This document shows, piece by piece, positions 36,760 through 47,639 of a DNA stretch of 64,000 bases (positions are counted from its first letter, which is position 1; each line of letters opens with the position of its first letter). The stretch spans positions 3,779,368-3,843,367 of the forward strand of contig CAMZMU010000049.1 in assembly GCA_947311845.1 (NCBI GenBank), given 5' to 3'. The notes beneath the pieces are model-generated. The model had not been told where the DNA came from and ran no database searches. It worked only from the letters and a program-made list of their open reading frames with translations. The DNA is from Poa pratensis (taxonomy: Eukaryota > Streptophyta > Magnoliopsida > Poales > Poaceae). A program made the translations under genes and the position numbers.

Positions 36760-38296
36760 CCAAGATTTGCGGGCACGCCAAGGAGCGCCCTTCTTGCTTG
36801 CTGACTTGCTGCTGCTCTGCAATCCGTGGGGCGATCGAGACCTGATGGTGACTTGAGAGCTTCGTTTCAATTCTCTTTGACTCGAATTTTTACCCCAATC
36901 GGCAACAACTATACCCAAATCGACGAGAACTAGATTTCGAGTTTTGTCTCAATCTATTATAGGGCAGGCAGGCAGTCTTGGTGGATGAGCCCACCGGCTG
37001 CAGTTTTTGGATTCTTTGTTGATCAACCCAATGGTTGCAACATTATTGATCTCCCGTCTTAGCATCTGCCCAAATCGGCAACAACTTGCAGGTGTCTGAG
37101 TTTTGTCTCAATCTAGGGCAGAGTAAACTTCGTTTATCAGCACATTGCTTGCAGTTTTGATTCTCTGTTGATCAGCACAACTTGCTGATCTTGCTTATAC
37201 ATTCTTCTCGACTGAAAGCTAGTATGGGTATCCTGCTCGAAGAAATTGCTCTTTTTGGTTATGCATGAAATTTGCTCGGTTTTCGAAGTGCATGATCATG
37301 TTAATCAGCTAAAAGAACTTTTCTTTCAGTGTTGATCAGCTCCTGTATCTTCCACCACTTCAGTAACGCAATATTCACCATGTTTTGAATTGCATGTATC
37401 ATGTTATCAGACGTTTTACTTTTCAGATCGAAACTATCACACAAGAAAAAATCTGGAATATCATCCCGGAGCACAAACATCATGGTTGTAAGCGTTGAAC
37501 TGAGTAGAAATTGGATGAATCAGGGCACATTCAAATGCTTCGATGAATTTGGCTCCGTTTTGGTTTATTGATGAAATTGGCTCTATTCTTAAAATGCAGG
37601 ATCACGATTATCAACTACAGTTCATATGTGTCGCTCAAATTGCAGAGTTATTCATTAGTGTCATTTTGAAGTAAATTATTTGGGTAATGTGATGATGTTA
37701 ATCAGCTAAAAGAACTCCTTTAATTTCAGTGTAATATCCAGTACTCTCTGCTTCGAATTATTATATGATCGTGTTGATCAGCTCCTGTATCTTCCACCCC
37801 TTCAGTAAAGCGTATATTCACCATGTTTTGAATTGCTTGTATCATGTTATCAGACGTTTTAGTTTATCAGAGAGAAACACAATTCCCACAGAAAATCATT
37901 TGAAATAACGTCTCAGAGCACAAACATCATGGTTGTCAGCATTGAACTGATTAAAAACTTGATGAATCTGGTCACAGTCAAACGCTTTGACTGTGCAAAT
38001 CTAGAAAATGTTTCAGTATTGTGACATGAAACTCAGCAAAACCTGGTGCTCAAGTATATTGTGAACCAACCAGCAGTGTGCAATTCATCAAAAAGCAGCT
38101 AAAAGAATTCCACATGCATCTCAGCATCCATAACTTGGTGATAAGAACTAGGAGAAACTAAAGGTTTCCAACTGCAAATACAGTAGGCGGTGAGCAAAAC
38201 AGGGTCGTCATAGAAGACCATGACCTCGAAACAGTCGGGTCAAGCAGAGTTCACTACTACTGCCAGAGTCTACAATAACAGGGTCCTCATAGAAGA
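36760..38296. other. Spacer with a direct duplication
   Basis: No coding sequence is supported. Segments 37329-37545 and 37772-37995 are direct copies: both run from TGTTGATCAGCTCCTGTATC through TTCACCATGTTTTGAATTGC and ATCATGTTATCAGACGTTTT to GCACAAACATCATGGTTGT. They differ by scattered changes. Confidence 0.75.
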
Positions 38297-39988
38297 TCAG
38301 GCTGCTACTTCTTCGAAAGTCTGTCCGGGAACAAGCTCTGGAACATCGTCGTCGTTCTCTTCCTTGGCCTGGAGGGCGCCTGCAGCAGCCACCTGCTTCT
38401 GCATTTCCTCAGCAATCCTCTTCAGGTGCTCCATGTTGTCAGGACCTGCAAGAAACAAGCAGGCCTTAAGAGTCATACTGGTACTTCCATAAAAATAGTA
38501 ACTGGCTACATGCTGGTTCTTGTTTCTATGATCCCGTGTATAGTCTTATGAACCATAACAGGAACTGAATATGCTTCAATGTGTCAAAGCTAGTGAAAGA
38601 AATGCGATCTGACAGGTAATAAACAGAATGACTATTAATTGCTGTCTAGTGGTTGAGCAAGAGCATGAACTCAAGTGAGCAAGCTTGTGCTAACCAACAT
38701 GGCCGAAAAGGAAGAAAAATATGGAGAAACGATGCCGCTAGATATATGAGGTTGGCAACATGATTTTAGTGACGGGTAGGCAACAGGTAACCATAAGCCA
38801 CTCAACGTTTAATAGATAGAACATGTTTCGAATACTCATTCCAATTTGCAGTACAGAATTATTAATCAGCATCAAGACTATTTATAGAATGATGTCGGTA
38901 AGTCAAAAGGAGTAGCATACCCAATTGGTTGATGATCGAAGGAAGAACATCTTGTAGCTCTGTCAAGAAAAAACATGACCGTGAGTGATAAAAATACAAT
39001 AAATACCAAAGAAATGCCAGCAAAACAGAGTAATTCGAGGCAACATATTAAGGAAGAAACATGTTCCTTAGCGCAGCCATGTCATGGATGCAACCAAAGT
39101 GTCTATGCAGGAATGGCATGTCATGGATGCAAACCAAAGCGTCTAGGCAGGCATGGCATGTCATGGATGCAAACAAAGCGTCTAGGCAGGCATGGCATGG
39201 CATGGATGCAAACCAAAGCGTCTAGGCAGGCATGGCATGGCATGGATGCAAACCAAGCATGCTACACGATGACAAGACGAATCAGGAGCATAAAAATGCA
39301 TGCAAAATGGCCAAAATCAAAATGATCATTTTTTTTACACATGTTCAGATTGAATAGGACAATCCATACATCACAATCAATGGATCAAGAATATCTGTGA
39401 GTCTGGGGTCAGTTCTTGCATCAAAATAATGCAAACAGAAGACTAGAATGGCTTGGTAATCTAAGAATCTTATAACTTGCATGGTAATCGAACAGAGAAT
39501 ATACATACTCTTGGTCTGCGGAGTTCCACTGACCACCCACGTGTTTGCGGCGATGGATGCTTGCACTGCACCGACAGAACACACCACACTCACTCGGTCA
39601 GCAAAAATTCTCCATTTTCCACTTCCACAGGTAGGGAAAAGCAAGAGCAGCAGCAGTAGCAGCAAGTGCTAGTGAGAAAGAATGGACCTTTGGGGTTGGC
39701 GAACTGGATGACGAGATCGTCCTTGAAGATGTTGACCTCCTCGATGGCCGGGATGGTGTTGACGCCCACCCTCTTGAGCGTGCTCTGCAGCCGCTTGTCG
39801 TCCGTGGTCGCCGTCTTGTGCACCGCCTTCTTCTTCCTGCACCCAAAAACCAACATTGAGTACGGCGGCGGCGACGTACAGAGGGGGAGTGAGTGAGACG
39901 GTCGAGGGTCGAGAACCTACCGGCGCACGGTGCCCTTCCCGCCGGTGCGGACGGCGCCGGCCATCTTCATGAGCCTCTCCTTGTTCAT
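38297..39988 (-). CDS. BTF3: Nascent polypeptide-associated complex subunit beta / BTF3
   Basis: Five coding exons join in frame to 153 aa: 39921-39988, 39688-39836, 39509-39565, 38921-38959 and 38297-38445. The sequence starts [20 protein letters not shown] with RRKKKAVHK, the basic ribosome-binding motif. The NAC domain follows: [52 protein letters not shown]. An acidic tail ends [13 protein letters not shown]. With NAC-alpha it forms the dimer that binds nascent chains at the ribosome exit and limits wrong targeting to the ER. The start codon directly follows an AG acceptor, so a noncoding 5' exon lies upstream (about 40119-40200, donor GTCAGT). Intact and the usual length for plant BTF3. 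Confidence 0.95.
39084..39262. repeat. Minisatellite in a BTF3 intron
   Basis: A unit of about 38-40 bp (GGCATGGCATG(T/G)CATGGATGCA followed by AACCAAAGCGTCTAGGCA) is repeated about four times with few differences, inside the intron between 38959 and 39509. Confidence 0.85.
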
Positions 39989-40200
39989 CTGCAGAAACGA
40001 AACAAACCAAACGCCGGTAACTGGCCGTCAGCACTCGGATCTCCGGCTGATCTACACCGAAAGACGCGGCTTTTTTTTTGGGGGTTCGATGCGGGTGTCT
40101 TGGACGGAGGAGGACTGACCTTGCCGGAGCGGAGCGCGTGCGGCGGCGCGGCGACGGGGAGCACAGGGAGAGAGACCAGTGGGCAGCGGGGAGGTTGAGG

Positions 40201-41124
40201 GCGGCGGCGCTGGAGTGTCGTGTGGGCTTTGAAGGACGAGGATTATAGGGTTTTCGATTTCGCGTTCGAGCCCCTGCGGTTTATCTATTTTACGCGTTAG
40301 TCCCTGGTTGGAGTGGGCTGGGCCTTATTGTATGGGCTTGGCCGTGTATCGCATCGGCCCTGGGATGGATAGTACGAGGAGTATGGGCCCGATTCACCAC
40401 GAGCTGCGCCAAACTTACAATAGAAAACATTCTCGACAAAAAAAAAATCTTACATTACAAAACAAATTTAACTTTATCTGGACGTTCGAAACTATGGTAG
40501 AAAGATGTTGTGGATAAATTTCCAACATTCACAAACAAAAAAACCCGAAGTTTCCAAAAGTATCAAGAATTCATAAGTTTGGATACCAAAACTGGGTCAA
40601 AACATCCAGACATGACCACAAAGTAGTAAAATGCCGCAATAGTAATTTTGGAAACTCTGTTGACACGTCTTTGTTACCTGAGCATATAGCTGATCCACCG
40701 GAAGTGAACTCGGCAAGCTAAGATCGATTCTCGGTGCCGCCGCCATGGCCCACCTCATGACACGGCTGCCGCTGCGACGGAAGGGAGCCGCTGGAGACTA
40801 CCAACAACCCCGTCAACTAAAACAGTCCAATTTACTTTCCTGTGTTCAACTCAGATGGCTCTCAGGGCGTTATGCATTTTCTTGTGTATATTTTGATATT
40901 CCTAGGTTCCTTCTAAGTTATTGGTTCACTTTCTAAGGTTAATTAAGTTTTCTCCTTCACCGATAACTAAGTAAACATTTCTGCCTCACCAATGTGTATT
41001 ATCTAAATAAACATTTCTTGCTCAAACTAAGCCATTGTATGTGGATACATTTAGAGGCAAATTAAACAACAAAGCAAGCATAGCTGATGTCGCGAGAAGT
41101 TGGAGTTCAATACAAGATCACCCC
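40201..41124. other. Promoter side of BTF3 and repeat flank
   Basis: The first 100-200 bp are likely BTF3 promoter. No gene is seen in the rest. From about 40920 the sequence resembles the repeat copy at 48838-48930 and forms the left flank of the hAT-type insertion. Confidence 0.5.
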
Positions 41125-41790
41125 CAGGGCCGGTCCTGACTTTTCAGGGCCCGGGGCGAAACGAAAAAATGGGCCCACAGGAGAACATGAAATTTTCACT
41201 TGTATACATACATAAAATAATAGTTTAATTGATTTAATCATCCAATTGAAAAAATGGGCCCCAGAAGCATTTCAACAACGGTAAAAAAGAAGCGTTCGGC
41301 TTCTCTCCAAGTGTCTTGCATTCATCTCCCCACGTAATTATAAGAAAAAAACTTCTTCGACCATTCTTTGATGTAAGATCATCAATTACAGTATCAAGAC
41401 ATCATCCAATATATTTTTCTCTATACAAAACATCGCAGTAATGTAGCAGAAATTTGTTGGAGTAATGTAGCAGAAATTAACGAAACATCTTGGATTCGGC
41501 TATGGTCTGGTCCTCGATCTGTCCTCACTCGTCAATTCCTTTTCTCCTCCAAACCAACATCTTGTACAGAAGAGAGATACAAACCATACAAAGATTAAGA
41601 TCAAAGGGAGAAAATGATTCGAAAATTACATGGGAATCCTAGAGCCGTTGAGGTATTTATCTAGCAGGCTGGGCTGTAACTTGTACTTCGACTGTAGTCC
41701 GACGGCATGGGAGTACTTATAGAGGAAAGAAATCCATGGGGTGGAGAAATGAGTCAATAGAAAAAACGTCACCCCAATGCGAAAAGTAGT

Positions 41791-42177
41791 TTTGTCACCC
41801 GGGCTCCATGGAGCCCGGTTGACTGAAATTTTAAAATCGGCAATTTTTAAGTTGTAAAATATTCTGAAAAAAATCCTAAACGTAGATAATGATGATTACT
41901 ACATGTGTGCAAAAAAGAAATGCGAAATATTCTGTATTTTATCCTGTGTAAAAAAGACAAAATTCTAGATCTGGGTGCTGATTCAAAATCTCTAAACTGT
42001 CAGAATTTTGTCATTTTCGTGTAGGACGCAATATAAACTATTTCGCGTTCAAATTTTTCAGGAACATAGATCAAGTTGTTGTTAATGTCCAGTATTTTTT
42101 TTGGATTTTTTGGAAACTTAAAATAGCGACTAAAAGTAAAAAAGAATACCGGGCTACGTGTAGCCCGGGTGACAAAT
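41791..42177. mobile_element. 387-bp element with palindromic terminal inverted repeats
   Basis: The two ends share 29-bp inverted repeats with three mismatches, beginning TTTGTCACCCGGGCT. The left repeat contains CCGGGCTCCATGGAGCCCGG, a perfect 20-bp palindrome, and the right one a near-palindrome, so each end can form its own hairpin. The interior is AT-rich and noncoding. A diverged relative lies at 8518-8810. No clear target duplication was found. Confidence 0.65.
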
Positions 42178-43214
42178 CGCTGCACTCGCCCCAATGGGAC
42201 TACCCATTGATTTGCCTGGTTTGCTGTGTATATCGGAACTTGGAAGGAGCAGTCAATCGAGATTGCAAAACTTGGAAGGAGTAATCAAAGCACGTCTCAC
42301 GTTACTGGTATTGGCCGGTTGGGCCTTTTCTTTTACTGTTTCTTAGTCCATCTAGATGTTGGGCCCTTTGACTATCTTATTTTTTCTGTGGGATGTATGT
42401 ACACGGGAGCTCCTTTACACCGCCTGTTAGCGTCGCTTACGAGCTATGGCGCCTACGTGCGATCGGTATTGGGCCGGCCCGTTTCGTCCGTTCGTTAAAT
42501 TCGCGTGCTGAGTTGGTTCGTTGAGATCGAGCGCTGAGAGCTGTTTCGTTCACTCGATGTCTTCGTCACGTTAACTTCTTCCATCGCGCTGAGTTTGACT
42601 CGTTCTGTTTCGCGCTGAGTTGACGCACTGAGAGCTGTTTCGTTCGCTCTATTTTTGTCGAATATTTGTTGACTCGTTCGCTCTGACTGGTTTGTATAAA
42701 ACTAAGTGTGGTCTTTTTTTGAACCAAAATATATAGGACGAAGAAAAAAATAATAATAACGAAGAACAAAAATCTGCTGAATAATTATGGATGTAGCTTC
42801 CAAAATTAAAAATCAGTGCCAGTACATGTATCACGAGATAGAAGTTTAGTTTAAAAAAGACCAAATTCATGTAATTGTAGATCCTCCTTGAAAAATCTTG
42901 AACTGATTCATGTGTAATAATTATTGCATCATCATGAAGCTGTTGCATTCTTTTGAATGTCTTCTAATTCCTCGTCCTTGAAATCCTGATGAATTGATCC
43001 ATAGTACCCTAAGAAGAAAGAATATTTTGAGATTGGAGTTCCAGAATTAGTTCCAGAATTGAAAGAAGAACTCAGTGAATCATGGATTTTGAAAAGACGG
43101 GCACATTATTTGAACTTACTGATTCCTCCATTCTTATCTTTCTTCTATGAACTCAGTGCAATTAATTTTCTATTTTATGATACGTTTCGAAATGTAGTGC
43201 ATATATTACTGGTC

Positions 43215-44430
43215 CATTTAAAATTTGGAACTATTTTTAAATTTAAAACTATTTTCAAATTTGGGACCATTTTTAGATTTGGAACCATTTTTAAATTTGG
43301 AAACATTTTCAAAATGGAACCATTTTTGAAAGTGAACAATTTTCAAATTTGGAACCATTTTAAAAAATGAACCATTTTTATAAGGGAACCATTCTCAAAT
43401 TTGGAACCATTTTAAATTTGCAAGCATCTTACATTCGAAACCATTTAAAAAATGTAACCATTTTTTAATCCGGAGCCATTTTTAAAATGGAACCATTTTC
43501 AAATTAGGAACCATTTTAAAAAATGAACCATTTTCAAATTTGGAAACATTTTTAATTTGGAACCATTTTCAAAATGGAACCATTTTTAAATTGGGAACCA
43601 TTTTCAAAATGGAACCATTTTTAAATTTGAAACCATTTTCAAAATGGAACCATTTTTAAAAATGAACAATTTTAAAATTTGGAACCATTTTCAAATTTGG
43701 AACCATTTTTTAATTTGGAACCATTTTTAAAATGAACAATTTTAGAATTTGGAACCATTTCCAAAAATGAACCATTTTTAAAATGGAACCATTTTCAAAT
43801 TTGGGACCATTTTTAATTTGGAAGCATTTTAAATTCGGAACCATTTTCAAAATGGAACCATTTTTTAATCGGGAACCATTTGCAAAATGGTACCATTTTC
43901 AATTTGGAACCATTTTAAAAAATGAAATATTTTCAAAATGGAACTATTTTCAAATTTGGAACCATTTTCAAAATTTGGAACCATTTTTAATTCGGAACCA
44001 TTTTTAGGACACGTTGAGCTAGCTTGAGTAGCACGGGTCATTTTATATTTTCTAGTACGAGTTTGACATGCACACCACAGTACATGCATGTTCGAATTTG
44101 AATAAATTACGAATAGGAACAACACGTAAATTTGAATAAATTTTGAATTTGAACAATTTTGAATTCAAATAATTTTTAAATTCAGAATCATTTTTAAATT
44201 TGGAACCATTTTCAAAATGGAACCATTTTAAATTCGGAACCATTTTTAAATTTAAAACCATTTTTAAATTTGGAACCATTTTCAAAATGGAACCATTTTA
44301 AATTTGGAACCATTTCAAAATGGAACCATTTTAAAATTTGGAATCATTTTCAAAATGGAACCATTTTCAAAATGCAACCATTTTTAAATTTGGAACCATT
44401 TTAAAAAATGAAATTTTTTAAAAATGAACA
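43215..44430. repeat. 1.2-kb array of near-palindromic AT-rich units
   Basis: Dozens of diverged units of about 16-20 bp built on GGAACCATTTT, alternating with AAATTTGGAACCATTTT and AAAATGGAACCATTTT. The latter is two 7-bp inverted arms around AA. The array is broken at about 44005-44105 by a non-repeat segment. Units differ in length by one to three bases, so it is not a simple microsatellite. It is noncoding. Confidence 0.9.
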
Positions 44431-46899
44431 ATTTGGAACCATTTGTTTATTTCTAATACCATCTTATAAGTGAACAAAAAGTATGTGAACATATTTTTAA
44501 AATAAAACAGAAAAAGTGAGTGAACCGATGAACATAAAATGTGGGTGAACAGGAAAATATTTTCGAACGATTTTTAAGAAATGAGCAACAACAACAACGG
44601 TCTATGAATGGATACTATGTGTGACCGATCTTTAATAAGAACAAAAAACTCGATTTCATCTGAATGGATACTATGTGTGACAGATCTTTAATAAGAATAG
44701 AAAAACTCGACAGGGAAATCGATTATGGATAGGAAAAAATGCATCAATTCTTCAAATCACTAGCAAAATAAAAAACATTCACATGAGAGAAAGAAGTACA
44801 TATGTGGGCAAAAATAATAACAAGAAAGTATTACGAGTTTATCCAGAAAAAAAAGGACCACTGATAAAATAGGCATAACGAAAATGTATCGCATAAACTT
44901 GTCTCAGCAAAATATTTGAAGTTGGACGAGTGGCATTTGAAGCTACTGCCAAAAATATATACATCATTCCAAATAGCGCGAGAAAAAGCATTCGAAGCAT
45001 TATTGTATCCGAAGCTACTACCAACTAAAGTCATTACAAACAACATTAGTTGCACTGCCGTTTCTGTTGCCTTCTGGTTGTGATAAAAGATGCAGATCAT
45101 GTAGCTCCAGCAACTATGCCTTCATCTTCTTCATCCTCTCGAATGATTCAACCTCGACCTCATTCAAAGCTATCGTAGAACATGTTGAAAGCCTTCATAA
45201 TCCTGAATTTGGGGATAACTTCCTGCAAGAGACGACCATGAGAACATACAAGCAGTCGTCCCACCTGCTGGAGATGCTACAAAAATAAGTAAGATGGCTG
45301 CCATATAAAATATTTGCGTACAGGCCATACAAAACAGAGAACACGAAACAAAACCTTTCCTGCAACATCTACCTCTCAATTTAAAAAATGGAGCACCCAT
45401 TGAGGAAGAAAACACGAAACATAATACACAAAATGACAAAAGCATCTATTTAGCGAGCATGGCAGATGACCTATATTACATAAACAAAAAAATGGGGACT
45501 GTATCATTGAAAACCTTGGACATTACTGCACAAAAGCAATACCTAAGTTTACCTCACTGATAATAAGCTAAGCAGCTGAAGAAATGAAGCACACCTTCTT
45601 CTAATTAGAATGTGTCTTCTAATTAGAATTTGTCATATTTGAGAAAAATGGACAGCAGAGTCCCAAACTAGTACTATATACACGCTGACACACATGGACC
45701 GGCCACAGATAGAACAATATATGCACAAAAAAACATGCTGACGATGGATTCAATAGTATCTGCGCACAACAATTGAGCTCCCGAACAACTCGCCGGCGAA
45801 TCGAATCATAAGGACATCAGGTATTGCAAAAACCACTTCTAACGCAACGCATAGGCATCCCTGGATCCGAAGGGATAAATTTAGACACTGCCTCGATGAA
45901 GCCAAACACAGGAAGCGCGACATTGACGCTCGTCCAGCACCCCGCTCTGCTCCTCCCCCTCCCCACTCGTCATAGGGGCCGCCGCGTAGCTCTGGCTCTC
46001 GGCTAAAGGTAGAGACGGAGGGGGTACACAAACCCCTCCCTCCTCGTCGTGGATCCCCATAGATCGAAGGAAACCAACATCCCTCACCGATGTAGAAACA
46101 TTGAGGAACTACAGAAAAGGATTGGTACACGAACCTTCAGCCGCCATTGCTGGCAACGAACCAAGGAGAAGACCAGCCGCTCGCCACAGAAGAATCCAGA
46201 CATCACAAGAGTTAAAAGAATTACCTTGTGAAAGAACAGGGTCGAACTTATCCTGCACTCTCAGATGGTTAGCTAGTGATTGAGATGGCCCAACGTCTGA
46301 ATAGAATTTAATTGTCGAACAACTTTATTATAACGAAGGGTGGAAAACCTGGACCTTATGGCTGCTTTGCAACGAACAGCATCGGGCATATTGACCCCTA
46401 TATCAAAGAAAAGAAGAAAGAAGGATAAGTAAAAATCAGAGGACTAAAATATACAAAAACATCAAATGATTAACATGCATAACTATTCCTGTAAAACTGA
46501 AAAGGCAATATACAGGCTAACTAACACCTAGCTACTAAACGATATACGCTTGATGACCTCCTAAAAAATCCACTTACAGGGGTTCCATCAAATCGAAGCA
46601 TGTAGTAGCAATTACACTAGTGTTGAGAGCACATAACATACAGTAGTAATTACACCATAAAAAAATCCATCACAACAAACAAAGCATATGGAATCCCCCA
46701 AAAAACATTCGGGGCAAAAAGGTTGAAATACAGGTGAATTAAGGCCACCGCATTCACGGTTTTCCCCCAGTTTAGGGATTGGGGTTCCATCAAAACGAAG
46801 CATGTATACACTATTTTTGAGAGCACGTAACAGATGAAGCCAACACTAGGGTTGAGAGAATGTATATACTACGGGGTGAGACGAAATCTACACACATGA
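44431..46899. other. Interior of the MULE-type element, no recognised gene
   Basis: Short direct repeats are present: ATGGATACTATGTGTGAC at about 44607 and 44663, and GGGGTTCCATCAAA(T/A)CGAAGCATG at about 46577 and 46782. The frames here have no family resemblance that I can name. Confidence 0.5.
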
Positions 46900-47526
46900 C
46901 ATCAGCCGCCATGAAAATACGCAAGCAGAGGACATGGAAAGGTAGGATCGGGGATCGAGCTACAACGAACCAAGCAGAATCAAGCCGGATCGAGCTAGTA
47001 GAAGAAGTACCAAGCAGAGGTCACGGGGTAAAAAAACACGAACCTGGATCCGCCATGGACGGCGGCGGGCGGCGCAGTACGACACCTAGTGAAGCATCAA
47101 GGAACCAACCGGTCGAAGAAGATCTGGGACCGCACGCGAACCAGGTAATCCACTCCGGGGGAAGAAAAATATGGGAGCGCACGCGAAGCACGGGAAGAAG
47201 AAAGAAGAGAAGCAGACAGCGGACGCCGTCTTCCACTCGCTGCTGTGGAACAAGGAACCGGGGGAGAGGGAGGAGGAGGTGTCGGGGGTGCGATCTGCAG
47301 CGCGAGGACTCGCCGGAGATGGCCGGCGATGAAGACGGCGGAAAAGGAGATGGGGAGAGGAGGGAGGCGTCGGTGGGGAATGGGAGAGAAGAAGAAGGAG
47401 GTCGACGCGAAGCAGTCGAAGGAAAGTCGATGAAAAAGTGGGCCAGCCCAGAAAACGCTTCGCGAAGGAAGTCTTCAGGCGGCGCTAGCGTTGAGGGACG
47501 CTAACGAGCGGCATATAGGGTTCGCC
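46900..47526. other. GC-rich right arm of the MULE-type element
   Basis: Rich in G, A and R/G-type codons on the plus strand. The minus strand reads like a C/T-rich plant 5' leader. A long plus-strand frame (46860-47504) is compositional and not called as a gene. This arm could be a captured promoter/leader, but no source is recognised. Confidence 0.35.
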
Positions 47527-47639
47527 TATGTACACGCAGTACAAGAATTACGCTAGGTTTGGGCCCTCCATTTCGCTGGGCCCTGGGGCGTCGCCCTTCT
47601 TGCCCCGGCCCAGGGACGGCCCTGATCACCCCTTGCTCA

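Larger units (their letters stand above)
42405..47526. mobile_element. 5.1-kb MULE-type element nested in the hAT-type element
   Basis: TATGTACAC flanks it exactly on both sides (42396-42404 and 47527-47535), a 9-bp duplication typical of Mutator-like elements. The first 33 bp at the left and the inverted last 33 bp at the right match at 23 positions, including GTTAGCGTC. No MURA-type transposase frame was recognised. It holds the AT-rich array at 43215-44430, direct repeats, and a GC-rich right part (46900-47500) without recognised genes. Confidence 0.75.
41125..47624. mobile_element. 6.5-kb hAT-type element with perfect 8-bp TSD
   Basis: The left end CAGGGCCGGTCCTGA and the complement of the right end (CAGGGCCGTCCCTG) are inverted repeats. 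The flanking ATCACCCC (41117-41124 and 47625-47632) is an exact 8-bp duplication. Subterminal GGGCCC blocks occur on both sides. Most of the length is a nested MULE-type element (42405-47526); without it only about 1.4 kb remains. No hAT transposase is visible, so it is nonautonomous. A related repeat at about 48900-49010 shows the uninterrupted target. Confidence 0.85.

Noticed and set aside
39084..39262. Regular repeats in an intron as a possible CRISPR or coding repeat
   Set aside because: Plain minisatellite of about four units inside a BTF3 intron; the overlapping open frame is a by-product of the repeat.
43215..44430. Array resembling a CRISPR-like repeat-spacer structure
   Set aside because: Units are short, diverged and contiguous with no spacers of constant length, and the context is plant nuclear DNA.
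46860..47504. 214-codon open frame, Arg/Gly/Glu-rich
   Set aside because: Composition follows the GA-rich strand, no domain is recognisable, and the opposite strand reads like a plant leader sequence.
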